Origin: Chloroflexota bacterium
GTDB lineage: Bacteria > Chloroflexota > Dormibacteria > Dormibacterales > Dormibacteraceae
Reading direction: 5' to 3'
Length of the DNA stretch: 24,239 bases
NCBI GenBank assembly: GCA_005880175.1
Contig: VBJR01000065.1
Span: 1-24,239 of the forward strand
The notes beneath the pieces were generated by a model. That model ran no database searches. It was not told where the DNA came from and saw only the letters and a list, made by a program, of their open reading frames with translations. Both the position numbers and the translations under genes were made by a program. Below are positions 8,493-16,515 of the stretch, piece by piece (position 1 is the first letter of the stretch; every line of letters begins with the position of its first letter).

Positions 8493-9272
8493 ATGAATGT
8501 CAACTTCGTCGCCGCCGACCTGCCACGGCTCATTCTTCGCCGGGCGCGGCTCTTCGCGCGTGTGCATCGGCCCCATCAGCTCATCGAGGGGGAGTCTTAC
8601 CGGGTTGATCTCAGCGTGCCGTGTTTCGAGATCCTCTGGGCCGGCGAGCCCGCGAGCGTCGCCCGCGCGCAACTCGTGGCGACGCACGTGCCCGCGGTGG
8701 CGGAGTGGCTGTGGGGCTTCGAGAACCCGAGCATCGCGAAAGCTGGCACCGATGAGCTCAGGGTCGCGATGGGCCAGGTGCCACAGCTCGGCGAGCTGCT
8801 CGAAGGCCGAGCGTGGACGTTGGACTCCGATGCCGCGTTCGACCTCGCTGCCTGGATCGCCGAACGCACCGGCTACGAGGCGATGTACCCGGCGATCGTG
8901 GGAGACGCCACGGCTTTCCTCGCGCTCACCTTTGTCGAGCATCACGGCGAGCCTTTCGAGGGGCTCGCCAGGTGGTGCCTCGGCTGTGGCGAGCTGGCCA
9001 GCCGGCTCAGCGTCCCCGTCGTTCAGGGGCCGGACGGGCGATCGTTGTGCGCCACCTGCGCCGAGAATGCGTTCTCGTCACTGGACGACCATGAAGAGCG
9101 TGAGCCCGGCTTCCTCGCGCGCGACCCCGGCGACGAGCCGCCCGACGCACCGCTGGCGGACTACGTATGTGCGTTCTGTGAGCGCCGCCGGCCGCGGTTG
9201 ATGATGCCGGAGACCGCGCTGTGCTGGTGGTGTCTCGACCGCGCGCGCAAGGCGATGCGATGCGCGATGTGA
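8493..9272 (+). CDS. DUF6882-like protein with C-terminal CxxC zinc-finger tail
   Basis: The 259-residue protein has two parts. Residues about 45-150 resemble DUF6882: FEILWAGEPAS, then VAEWLWGFENPSIA, then a segment ending in AFLALT. From residue 160 it carries four CxxC pairs at 162/165, 186/189, 226/229 and 244/247. They fit two treble-clef or ribbon zinc sites joined by an acidic linker (DDHEEREPGF to DEPPDAP). The second, VCAFCERRR to LCWWCLD, is similar in layout to the ClpX N-terminal zinc domain, though with a shorter spacer. No signal peptide or membrane segment is seen. The function of DUF6882 is unknown; zinc binding is inferred from cysteine spacing. ATG 8493 has no strong ribosome site, and ATG 8448 is possible. 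The next gene converges on it. Confidence 0.75.
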   Translation: MNVNFVAADLPRLILRRARLFARVHRPHQLIEGESYRVDLSVPCFEILWAGEPASVARAQLVATHVPAVAEWLWGFENPSIAKAGTDELRVAMGQVPQLGELLEGRAWTLDSDAAFDLAAWIAERTGYEAMYPAIVGDATAFLALTFVEHHGEPFEGLARWCLGCGELASRLSVPVVQGPDGRSLCATCAENAFSSLDDHEEREPGFLARDPGDEPPDAPLADYVCAFCERRRPRLMMPETALCWWCLDRARKAMRCAM

Positions 9273-9476
9273 ACTGAACCCGGTCCTGGCGTCGTTGAAC
9301 AGCGGCGCCGGCGCGCGGGCCGCGGCGGGGTCGTGCGGGTGTCGGAGCGTGGAACCTTCATAGATGGTTCTCGCGCGGGAGGGATGGATGAGACCCGGTG
9401 GTGGGTCGGGGCCGGCTGGAAGGCGCCCCTGCCCATCGCTACAACGCTGCGGGGCGACCTCGTTCACGCATCCAGG

Positions 9477-10943
9477 TCAGAGCCGGCTGTCCTCGCCCGC
9501 GTCGGTGCGGGCGGTGACGCCCAACGAGCGCAGCACCGCAGCGGCCCGATCGGCGTCCCGTCGCGCGCCCAGCCCCGTGAAGAGCGCCAGGGCCTCGCGC
9601 GCGTCCGCGGTTGCCGCCTCCGGATCAACCGACCTGACCTCGGCGAGCGCCAGGTGGACCTCGGCCCGCAGGTGCGGACGCTCCAGTCCCTGGAGCTCGT
9701 GGAGCGCGGCGAGCAGCGCGGGCCCGCCATCCTCACCGCGAGCCTGGCAGACGCGCCCGCGCCCGAGGAGCGCCGTGGCGGCGACCTCGGGTGAGTCCAA
9801 CGCCCTGGCGATGGACTCCAGCCTCACCGCCGCACGGTCAGCCGCTTCGATGTCGCCGCGCCGGCGCTCCACGTCCACGAGGTGGCCCAGCAGAGGCGCG
9901 GACAGCAGGAGGTTGCCCTCATGGTCGAGGAGCGTCTGGCGCAGCGTCGAGGCGGCGAGCTCGAGTTCGTCGCGCGCGTCCTGGATCCGCGCCAGCGCGG
10001 CCGCGACCTCGGGACGATCCTCCTGGCCGTGCAGCAGCTCGGCGGCCTCGTCCAACCGCCCCTGGTGCACACGGAGCAGCGCCAGGTGTGCGGCGGCCGC
10101 GGCGCGATGGCCGGCACACGCCGTGGCCTCGATGGCCCGCCGCAGCTCCGTCTCGGCCTCCTCCCAGCGGCCGGCCACCGCCAGCAAGCCGCCCAGCGTC
10201 TCCCGGCAGTGAGCCGTGAGAATCGGCTGCTGGAGGCCGTGGAAGTGCTCGTTCGCCATCTGCTGCAGCCGGTCGACGAGCTCGATCAGCCGATCCAGCT
10301 CACCGAGTCGGTAGCGGGTGGTGACCAGCGCGCAGCAGGTCATCCCCCACGTGCCGAAGGTGCGCACCGCGCCGGCAGTCACAGCGGTGGTGGCCTCCTC
10401 CAGGAGGGTGAGCCCTTCGGCCGTGCGCCCCTGCGACACGAGCGCCAGGCTGCGCTCGGCAAGGGCACGAGTCTCCAACTCGGTGTCTCCGAACTTCCTG
10501 GCCAGGTCGAGCGCGGCGGCCGCGTCCACCTCCAGCCGCATGACGTCCAGGACCTCGAACCCCCGCCTGGCGACCCGATAGTAGCCTTCCTCCACGCATG
10601 GTTCGAGCTCGTCGAGCATGCGCCTCGCGTGACCGAGCCAGTCGTCCCGGCCCGCCTCGCTGTTGGCCGCGCCCTCCGCCATCGACAGGAGGACCGCGCA
10701 GCGGACGGCGATGGGCAGATCTCCGGACTCCCGGTGCAGGCGCAGGGCGATCTCGAGATGACGGCGCGCTCGCGGGTAGTCATCCAGCGACCCGAGGTAC
10801 AGACCGCCGAGAAGACGGTGCGCCTCGGCGAACTCGGGAATCCTGGCGACGGCGTCCTCCAGCGCCGCGACAGCGCCCCGGACGTCCCCGACCGCCAGGC
10901 ACAGCCGCGCTCGACCGAGTGACGCCTCCGTCATCCGTTCCAT
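9477..10943 (-). CDS. TPR-repeat protein resembling the central part of LuxR/AAA regulators
   Basis: The 488-residue protein is almost entirely helical repeats of the tetratricopeptide kind (for example ALEDAVARIPEFAEAHRLLG near residue 26 and RWEEAETELRRAIEAT later). The last segment, ALALFTGLGARRDADRAAAV followed by LRSLGVTART, closely matches the linker that in large LuxR-family ATPase regulators directly precedes the DNA-binding helix-turn-helix. Here a stop follows within a dozen residues, and the downstream bases do not encode the helix-turn-helix in any frame I checked. No ATPase domain precedes the repeats. It is thus either a truncated regulator or a TPR-only adaptor. GGGGGAG lies too close to ATG 10943 but well spaced for the in-frame ATG 10934, so the start may be 10934. 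It is transcribed divergently from the flavin-binding gene. Confidence 0.75.
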   Translation of the reverse strand: MERMTEASLGRARLCLAVGDVRGAVAALEDAVARIPEFAEAHRLLGGLYLGSLDDYPRARRHLEIALRLHRESGDLPIAVRCAVLLSMAEGAANSEAGRDDWLGHARRMLDELEPCVEEGYYRVARRGFEVLDVMRLEVDAAAALDLARKFGDTELETRALAERSLALVSQGRTAEGLTLLEEATTAVTAGAVRTFGTWGMTCCALVTTRYRLGELDRLIELVDRLQQMANEHFHGLQQPILTAHCRETLGGLLAVAGRWEEAETELRRAIEATACAGHRAAAAAHLALLRVHQGRLDEAAELLHGQEDRPEVAAALARIQDARDELELAASTLRQTLLDHEGNLLLSAPLLGHLVDVERRRGDIEAADRAAVRLESIARALDSPEVAATALLGRGRVCQARGEDGGPALLAALHELQGLERPHLRAEVHLALAEVRSVDPEAATADAREALALFTGLGARRDADRAAAVLRSLGVTARTDAGEDSRL

Positions 10944-11177
10944 GCTCCCCCCATCTGAGCCGAGTGAACGAGATCATACCTGCAGAGTGCCGCCGGGACG
11001 ATGTGGGACGACGAGGCGGAGCGGCGCCGGGCAGCGGTCAGGCAGGCGTTCGGGGACGCACCCATCGCAGGAGCGGAGACGCGTCGGACCACGAGTCGAA
11101 GCGGCTGGCCGCCCGGCCCCCACCGCGCCGGGCGACCAGCCCTGGCCGCCGGCGCCCGCGCCGCGCACGATCGAGCC

Positions 11178-11714
11178 ATGACACAGACGACAGCCAGCCC
11201 CGTCGGCCCGGGGACTCAGGAGGCCGGAGCCGCCGCCCCGGCGGCAGGACCGACGACCGAGCAGGTCTGGCGGGCGGCGGCCAGGGCCTCATTCGCCGTC
11301 CTCTCGCACGTCACTCCCAACGGCGCCCCCAGATCGTCGGGGATCGTCTACGCGACCGCCGGCCGTCGGTTCTTCGTCGTGGTCGCGCCGGACGGCTGGA
11401 AGGCGAGACAGATCACCACCGGCGCGCGGGTGTCGGTGACCGTCCCGGTGCGGCGCGGCGGGCTGCTCTCGCTGCTGCTGCCCATCCCGCCCGCCACCAT
11501 CAGCTTCCACGGCCGGGCGACGGTCCATCCCCCCGGCACGCTGCGCGCCGGCGCCCTTCCCCCGCGGTTGGTGAAGCTCCTGCCCGCCGAGCGGCACGAT
11601 TCGGCAACCGTCATCGAGGTGATACCCGAGGGCGAGTTCCTGACGTACGGCGTGGGCGTCCCGCTGATGCGGCTGCAGGACCCGACCGCCGCACGGGGAC
11701 GGGCGCCCGTATAG
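11178..11714 (+). CDS. Pyridoxamine 5'-phosphate oxidase-like (FMN split-barrel) protein
   Basis: This 178-residue protein has the split-barrel pattern: an N-terminal helix (TTEQVWRAAARASFAVLSHV), strand pair PNGAPRSSGIVYATAGRRFF, then a basic turn (GWKARQITTGARVSVTV) that in this superfamily contacts the flavin phosphate. A Pro/Ala-rich N-terminal tail of about 25 residues precedes it. Members bind FMN, F420 or heme and carry out varied redox reactions, so the substrate cannot be named. The start is ATG 11178 with only a weak GAG upstream; the frame is open further upstream without clear family similarity. A hairpin overlaps its stop. It lies 207 bp upstream of the OsmC gene on the same strand. 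Confidence 0.75.
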   Translation: MTQTTASPVGPGTQEAGAAAPAAGPTTEQVWRAAARASFAVLSHVTPNGAPRSSGIVYATAGRRFFVVVAPDGWKARQITTGARVSVTVPVRRGGLLSLLLPIPPATISFHGRATVHPPGTLRAGALPPRLVKLLPAERHDSATVIEVIPEGEFLTYGVGVPLMRLQDPTAARGRAPV

Positions 11715-11744
11715 GTCAGGCGGGGCCGGCGCCGGGCGCTGACC
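11714..11744 (+). terminator. Hairpin overlapping the stop codon of the split-barrel gene
   Basis: GGTCAG at 11714-11719 pairs with CTGACC at 11739-11744, extended by two G-C pairs after a bulge, around a very GC-rich loop. The first base is the last base of the TAG stop. No T-run follows. The position suggests a terminator; it would also separate this gene from OsmC. Confidence 0.4.
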
Positions 11745-11763
11745 ATGAAGGGGCTCCGGGCGC

Positions 11764-11800
11764 GCGGCGCCTGCAATGGGCCCTGCATTCATATGACGCT
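11764..11800. repeat. 37-bp dispersed repeat, copy A (upstream of OsmC)
   Basis: It matches bases 18234-18270 at 33 of 37 positions without gaps. The core GCGGCGCCTGC, then ATGGGCCCTGCAT, is identical apart from single-base changes, and includes two CTGCA-like blocks 12 bases apart around GGGCCC. It ends 121 bp before the OsmC ATG, close to the 115 bp that separates copy B from the multicopper oxidase ATG. A shared regulatory element is the natural inference, but two copies are too few to be sure. Confidence 0.6.
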
Positions 11801-11921
11801 GCACGCCGCTCCATGCAATCTCGCGGCCAAGTGAAGGACGTGGTCTCGCCCGCGGCATTGGCCGGCCAGGGAACTTCCAGGCGCGCTGCCGGCACGGCCG
11901 TGCCGCGACGATGATGGGCTG

Positions 11922-12344
11922 ATGAAGCGAGATGCGTCCGTCACCTGGACCGGGTCCGCCCGCGAGGGCACCGGAATCTTCCGAGTCGGGAGCGGAGCCA
12001 TCACCGCGCCGTTCACGTACAACAGCCGGTTCCGGGGCGATACTCAGACCAACCCCGAGGAGCTCCTGCTCTCTGCGCTGGCCGGCTGCCTCACGATGGC
12101 CATGGCCGCCGCGCTCCGGGAGCAGGACGGCACCGACGGTTGGATCGAGACGAGCGCCGAGCTGGACCTGGTCCCACGCGAGTCCGGTGGCTACCGCATC
12201 CCGATGATGCGGTTGGAGCTCGTCGTGGCCGGCGCGACGAACCAGGACGAGCTGGACCGCGCGCTCCAGCGGGCCATGGACATGTGCCCGATCTGCAACG
12301 CGCTCGGGGGCACCGACATCCAGGTGACCGCCCGGCCGTCGTGA
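11922..12344 (+). CDS. OsmC/Ohr-family peroxiredoxin-like protein
   Basis: The 140-residue length is normal for OsmC. The N-terminal strands (ASVTWTGSAREGTGIF) lead to TNPEELLLSALAGCLTMAM with Cys56, and the second catalytic cysteine is Cys122 in MCPICNALGG, the family's CPxSNA-like motif. Known OsmC and Ohr proteins are cytosolic homodimers that reduce organic hydroperoxides, usually with lipoylated partners. Both cysteines and the conserved Glu in the NPEEL helix are present, so the protein should be active. ATG 11922 gives the expected N-terminus but no clear ribosome site precedes it. A 37-bp element shared with the multicopper oxidase lies 121 bp upstream. Confidence 0.92.
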   Translation: MKRDASVTWTGSAREGTGIFRVGSGAITAPFTYNSRFRGDTQTNPEELLLSALAGCLTMAMAAALREQDGTDGWIETSAELDLVPRESGGYRIPMMRLELVVAGATNQDELDRALQRAMDMCPICNALGGTDIQVTARPS

Positions 12345-12590
12345 GCCAATCGAGGTCGACGCATGACGGCGAACGCGTACCCGCGTCGCCGCGTCGAGCG
12401 TCGGGCTGGGCCACACGACCTGGGGACGCCGCGATCAACGCGGCGTGGCCACCGCGGCTGCGCCTGCTCGATGAGGGCCGTGGTGGCGCCCGGCTGCGGC
12501 ACGTAGATGGATGTCGGCCGCCGGGACCGCGACCAGCGCCGCGGTCCAGGGTCCGAGCCGTAGGGCTCGCAGCGGAGGCGGACGGACCGC

Positions 12591-12611
12591 CGTTCCCGCC
12601 GAGCGGGACCG
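12591..12611 (-). terminator. Possible terminator of the DsbA-like gene
   Basis: CGTTCCCGC and GCGGGACCG form a 9-bp stem with one mismatch and a 3-base loop. It lies a few bases after the stop on the minus strand. No T-run is present. Confidence 0.35.
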
Positions 12612-12615
12612 TGGA

Positions 12616-13209
12616 TCAGCGCCGGCTGCCGGCCAGCTCGATCGCCGACTCCAGCTCGTCCTGCCGGAAGCCGCCCTCCAGCCGCCGGCCGTTCAGGAAG
12701 AACGTCGGGGTCCCCAGCACCCCGCTGTGCAGGCCGCTGAGGGCATCCTGCCGGACACGCTCGGCCAGCGACCGGTCCTGGAGGTCCCGCTCGTAGGCGA
12801 CCATGTCGAGGCCGAGCGCCCGGGCGTGGTTCCGGAGCTCGTCCTCTGAGAGGCCGTGCTCGTGGCCGAGGAGATGCTCGTGCATCGGCCAGAACCGGTC
12901 CTGCCTCCCCGCCGCCTCGGCGGTCAGCGCAGCGCGCCACGCATCGGGATGCTGGCTGACCAGCGGGAAGTGCCGGAAGACGAACAGGAGGCCGTCACCG
13001 TGGCTCGCGATGATGCGCCGGACGCCGGGTGCCGCCTGCCGGCAGAACGGACACTGGTAGTCGCCGTACTCCACCAGCTGCAGCGGCGCGTCCGGCGGCC
13101 CCAGACGATGGTCCAGCTCGCTGACGGGCCTGGAGAGGTGCAGCGGCCGATCGTCGAGACCGACCTGCCCGGAAAGATCGCCTGGCCGAAACGTGGTCTG
13201 CTCTTGCAT
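12616..13209 (-). CDS. DsbA-family thioredoxin-fold oxidoreductase, cytosolic
   Basis: This 197-residue protein has the DsbA/DSBA-like thioredoxin fold: VEYGDYQCPFCRQ with the CPFC active site (Cys53, Cys56), a helical insert around residues 80-150, and the cis-proline loop GTPTFFLNG (Pro168). Residues HLSRPVSELDHRLGPPDAP match the usual lead-in. No signal peptide or lipobox precedes it, so it is probably cytosolic, like the DsbA modules associated with NhaA-type proteins or FrnE-like proteins. Known relatives catalyse disulfide exchange or protect against oxidative stress. ATG 13209 has a GGAGG at good distance. It diverges from the broken FHA gene. All catalytic residues are present. Confidence 0.9.
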   Translation of the reverse strand: MQEQTTFRPGDLSGQVGLDDRPLHLSRPVSELDHRLGPPDAPLQLVEYGDYQCPFCRQAAPGVRRIIASHGDGLLFVFRHFPLVSQHPDAWRAALTAEAAGRQDRFWPMHEHLLGHEHGLSEDELRNHARALGLDMVAYERDLQDRSLAERVRQDALSGLHSGVLGTPTFFLNGRRLEGGFRQDELESAIELAGSRR

Positions 13210-13340
13210 GGCGCTCGCCTCCAGCCGCATGAATCCAGTCGACCGCCGCCGGCATTCCAGCGGCTGGCCCGAGCCCGAGGGCGATCTGCCCAGGGTGTAG
13301 CCTGGACGGGCACGGCAGGTTCGAGATCGGGGGGTGAACC

Positions 13341-14113
13341 GTGGCAGATGGCGCGGAACGGACGATGGCGTCCCGACTGGCGGAGCCAGGTGAACGGGCG
13401 GCCAGGACGCTGTGCCTGACCGTGGGCCGCCCCGGTCAGTACCCCGGACGAGCTGTCCATCACGTACACGGCCCATCACCGCGTGTCCGACCTGGTCGGC
13501 GCGCTGGCCGGATACCTGCGGGACGCCGGCGCGCTCCGGCTCGTGGTGGGCGGTTCGTTCGTCGATCCGGCGGCGGCCGTGGCGGATCTCGGCGTCCGCA
13601 GCGGCGAGCACCTGCTGCTCCTGCAGGACGAGGAGCCCCCGCCCCCCCACCGGCGCCACGCCGGCCGCCGTGGAGCTGCGCGTGCGGTCGGGCGCGGCGG
13701 CCGGCCTCCGCCTCCCGCTGCACGGCGGCCGGCACTCGATCGGGCGCGGGTCGGACAGCGATCTCCGCATCACCGACCCGTCGATCTCCCGGTCGCCCGC
13801 CTGGATCGTGGTCGACGGCCGCCAGGTGCTCGTCGAGCGCATCGAGATGCGGCAGGCCATCCGGGTCGACGGCCGGCCGCTGTCACCGCCCAGCCCGCTG
13901 GCGGTCGGCCAGGTGTTCGAGATGGAGGCCGCGCGGATGGTCGTCGCCGACATCCCGGGCGAGCGACCGCCGGGCCCCGGCCGCGGCCTGCTGGCCATGA
14001 GCCGTGACGGCTTCGCGGGCGACCGCGCCTTGCTCCAGGAAGGCGAGCAGCAGCACGTGCCGCAACCGCTCCGACGTCGGCTGCGCACGATCGCCTCCCA
14101 GCGCTCATGCTGA
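13341..14113 (+). pseudogene. FHA-domain protein with ubiquitin-like N-terminus, two frameshifts
   Basis: Three phases must be joined. GTG 13341 gives RTLCLTVG to about 13425. The next phase gives STPDELSITYTAHHRVSDLV and VGGSFVDPAAAVADLGVRSG, a ubiquitin-like YukD/FtsK-leader type domain. After a run of seven C (about 13643-13650) the third phase gives VELRVRSGAAAG, then the FHA core HSIGRGSDSDLRITDPSISR with its Gly-Arg and a second-strand Ser. Removing one base at each point would give one frame. This order (ubiquitin-like then FHA) is known from N-termini of FtsK/SpoIIIE-type secretion ATPases, but here the protein stops soon after FHA with no ATPase. FHA domains bind phosphothreonine. 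Likely a decayed fragment, or two sequencing errors in a short FHA protein. Confidence 0.65.
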
Positions 14114-14155
14114 GCGGTGACAGATCGGCACGTGCGCTCACCTGAGGAGGGAGAC

Positions 14156-14752
14156 ATGTCGACAGTCGTGGGCAGCGACCTCGAGGCGATGCTGAGCGGG
14201 ATCGGCCGCGCGTGGGGCTGGATCCTCGCCTTCGGAGTCATCACCATCCTCGCCGGCCTGGCCGCGATCTTCTGGCCCGGCGCGACGCTGGTGGCCATCG
14301 CCATCGTCTTCGCGGTGCAGCTGATCCTGGGGGCGGTTTTCCGCTTCGTCTCCGCGTTCGCCTTGCCGGGCGAGAGCGGCTGGCTGCGGGCGCTCCAGGC
14401 CATCCTCGCGATCCTCTCGTTCGTGGTCGGGATCTACCTGCTCGGCCACATCGCGCTCAGCCTGCTGCTGCTGGCACTCCTGCTGGGCGTCTACTGGATG
14501 TTCCACGGGATCGTCGAGCTGTTCGTCGCGATCGGACACGCCGAGCTGCCGGGCCGGGCATGGCTGATCCTGACCGGCGTGCTGAGCATCGTGGCCGGCG
14601 TGATCCTGGTCCTGGCGCCGGGCATCTCCCTGTTCACCCTGACGCTGGTCCTGGGCGTCTGGCTCGTCGTGTTTGGCGTGATCCTGGCCGTCAGGGCGCT
14701 GCAGATCCGCGGCGCTACGGCGGAACCCGGAGCGAGAGCAGCCGCGACCTGA
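14156..14752 (+). CDS. HdeD-family (DUF308) integral membrane protein
   Basis: The 198-residue protein has six hydrophobic helices with short polar links, the HdeD/DUF308 layout. Its first helix is WGWILAFGVITILAGLAAIF, followed by the conserved WPGATLVAIAIVFAVQL turn. The Pro-Gly of the second repeat appears again in APGISLFTLTLVLGVWLVVF. ATG 14156 is preceded by GAGGAGGGAG, a strong ribosome site. HdeD was named for acid resistance in Escherichia coli; in actinobacteria the role is unknown. It is intact, in contrast to the FHA gene just upstream. Confidence 0.88.
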   Translation: MSTVVGSDLEAMLSGIGRAWGWILAFGVITILAGLAAIFWPGATLVAIAIVFAVQLILGAVFRFVSAFALPGESGWLRALQAILAILSFVVGIYLLGHIALSLLLLALLLGVYWMFHGIVELFVAIGHAELPGRAWLILTGVLSIVAGVILVLAPGISLFTLTLVLGVWLVVFGVILAVRALQIRGATAEPGARAAAT

Positions 14753-15214
14753 CGAGGAGAGCCTCGGCGCCGAGCAACCGGCGGGCACCTACCGGACACG
14801 GTCTCGAGGCCGTGAACCGACAGGCCGCTCGCACCGTCCGACCGGTGAGCGCGAGCACCGCGCCCTCGTAGTCGGCCCTGGCCCCGAGTGGGATCGCGAG
14901 GCGATCGCGTTCCAGTTGGCGGACCTCGGCGCCGCCTCCCGCCGTCTACGCTGCGGACAAGCCCTCCTGTGCCGACCTGCAACCAGATCGTGCGCTGGTC
15001 GATGCGGGTCCACGGCGCCAGTGAGAGAGCGGACCGCAATCGCCTGAACCTGGCGATGACCGCTCACCTGACGGCGTGGGAGGATGAGACCGGGATGACG
15101 GCACTGCATGGAGGACCACCGTGACATCACCGACCACCGGCGCTCCCAGCGCCACCCCCCTGCTGGTTCTCGATGATCTTCTCCGGGCTTGGGTACGAAG
15201 GTAAGGAGGCAGTG
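14753..15214. other. 462-bp stretch without a firm gene; possible remnants
   Basis: On the minus strand between about 14960 and 14760 one frame reads EVRQLERDRLAIPLGARADY then EGAVLALTGRTVRA. This is faintly like the C-terminal half of DUF2294 proteins, but without the family's expected ending, so it may be a gene remnant. On the plus strand two very short frames overlap as GTGA at 15121-15124, and the second (15121-15204, 27 residues) has GGAGGA in front of its GTG. Neither is recognisable. A 12-bp palindrome, CTCGGCGCCGAG, lies at 14763-14774 just after the HdeD gene. Confidence 0.3.
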
Positions 15215-15631
15215 ATGGCAAGCTGGAACGACGCGACCATCCAGGAGTTCCATTCCAAGGCTGGGAAGGGAGTCGGACCGTTCGGGGACCAGCTCATGCT
15301 GCTCACCACGACGGGGGCGCAGAGCGGAAGGGAGCGCACCTCGCCGGTGATGTACCACCGCGACGGGGAGCGGTACGTCGTCGTCGCATCGAAGGGCGGA
15401 GCCCCTGACAACCCCGCCTGGTACAACAACCTCAAGGCGAATCCCGTGGCGACGGTGGAGGTGGGGACGGAGACTGGCACGGAGACGTTCGAGGTGAGAG
15501 CGCGCGAGGCGGAGGGCGAGGAACGGGAGCGCATGTTCGCCGACCGCGTCGCCATTGCGCCCGGGTTCGGGGAATACCAGCAGAAGACCTCGCGGCAGAT
15601 TCCGGTCGTGATCCTGGAGCGGACCGTCTAG
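15215..15631 (+). CDS. Deazaflavin (F420)-dependent nitroreductase-family protein
   Basis: This 138-residue protein matches the Ddn/DUF385 family: LLTTTGAQSGRERTSPVMY, VVVASKGGAPDNPAWYNNL and KANPVATVEVG are all diagnostic, and the Lys/Gly-rich loop contacts F420. Length is normal for the family. Known members use reduced F420 to reduce quinones or nitro compounds, or bind F420 or heme. ATG 15215 follows AAGGAGG at ideal spacing. An SDR gene follows after 24 bp on the same strand, so the two are probably one operon. The presence of this family suggests the host makes F420, which fits Actinomycetota and some Chloroflexota. Confidence 0.93.
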   Translation: MASWNDATIQEFHSKAGKGVGPFGDQLMLLTTTGAQSGRERTSPVMYHRDGERYVVVASKGGAPDNPAWYNNLKANPVATVEVGTETGTETFEVRAREAEGEERERMFADRVAIAPGFGEYQQKTSRQIPVVILERTV

Positions 15632-15655
15632 CGCGCGGCGAGGAGAGCGAGTGGC

Positions 15656-16402
15656 ATGGCCCGAATCTTTATCACCGGCTCGGCTGATGGACTCGGACAG
15701 CTCGCAGCCCGGCGCCTGGTGGCGCTCGGCCACGACGTCGTCCTGCATGGGCGCAACCGCGATCGGGCCCAGCAGGCGTTGCGCGCCGTGCCGGGCGCCA
15801 GAACGGCGCTCGAAGGCGATCTGGCTGCCGGACCGTTCCAGGCGGTCATCCACAACGCCGGCGTCTTCCGCCCAGGTGCAGCGCGCCGCGAGACGGTGGA
15901 CGGGCTCGACGACGTCTTCGCCATCAACGCCCTCGCGCCCTACCTGTTGACCGCGCTCATCCAGGGACCTCGGCGGCTGATCTATCTGACGTCGGGCCTG
16001 CACCACAGCGGCGATTCGGATCTGCGCGACCTGCAGTGGCGCCAACGGCGCTGGGACGGATTGCAGGCGTACGCGAACTCGAAACTGTTCGATCTCGTGC
16101 TGGCCTTTGCCGTCGCCCGCCTCTGGCCGCACGTCCTCTCGAACGCGGTCGATCCTGGAGTGGTTCCCACGAAGATGGGCGGGCCGTCCGCGCCCGGCGA
16201 CCTGGAACAAGGCGCCGCGACCCAGGTGTGGCTGGCAGTCAGCGAGGAGCCCGGCGCGAAAGTGACCGGCCGCCATTTCCACCACATGCGAACTCGACCC
16301 GCTCATCCGACGGCATCGGACGTAACCGTCCAGGACGCGCTTCTGGCCGCCTGTGAACAGTTGACCGGTGTACGGCTGGCATCGGCGGTCACGAGGTGTT
16401 GA
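15656..16402 (+). CDS. Short-chain dehydrogenase/reductase with an internal gap
   Basis: The 248-residue protein has the SDR nucleotide motif TGSADGLG (residues 7-14), HNAG, a Ser in LIYLTSGLHH and the catalytic YANSK (Tyr139, Lys143), then NAVDPGVVPTKMGG. It resembles a well-known actinobacterial group beginning MARIFITGSSDGLG. Compared with that group as I remember it, the helix between GDL and GPFQAVIHNAG (usually about 15 residues) is missing; here GDLAAGPF is continuous. The loss is in frame. It removes a helix of the Rossmann fold next to the adenine pocket, so folding or NAD(P) binding could be affected. ATG 15656 follows GAGGAGAG. Probably co-transcribed with the F420-family gene. The substrate is unknown. 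Confidence 0.88.
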   Translation: MARIFITGSADGLGQLAARRLVALGHDVVLHGRNRDRAQQALRAVPGARTALEGDLAAGPFQAVIHNAGVFRPGAARRETVDGLDDVFAINALAPYLLTALIQGPRRLIYLTSGLHHSGDSDLRDLQWRQRRWDGLQAYANSKLFDLVLAFAVARLWPHVLSNAVDPGVVPTKMGGPSAPGDLEQGAATQVWLAVSEEPGAKVTGRHFHHMRTRPAHPTASDVTVQDALLAACEQLTGVRLASAVTRC

Positions 16403-16515
16403 TCGTCCCCGGCGCCCCGCAACCGACCCGGGGGGCCCAGGGACATGACCGAGTACCAGTCCGTCGTCCCGCACCCGCGACCTGGTCCAGCTCCGCCTGG
16501 CGTGCCGACGCCGAG

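Noticed and set aside
14763..14774. CTCGGCGCCGAG palindrome as a terminator of the HdeD gene
   Set aside because: It has no loop and only 12 bases, too short to form a stable hairpin with confidence.
16405..16445. CCCCGG/CCGGGG pairing after the SDR stop
   Set aside because: Six-base stem with an 18-base loop; weak and common in this sequence.
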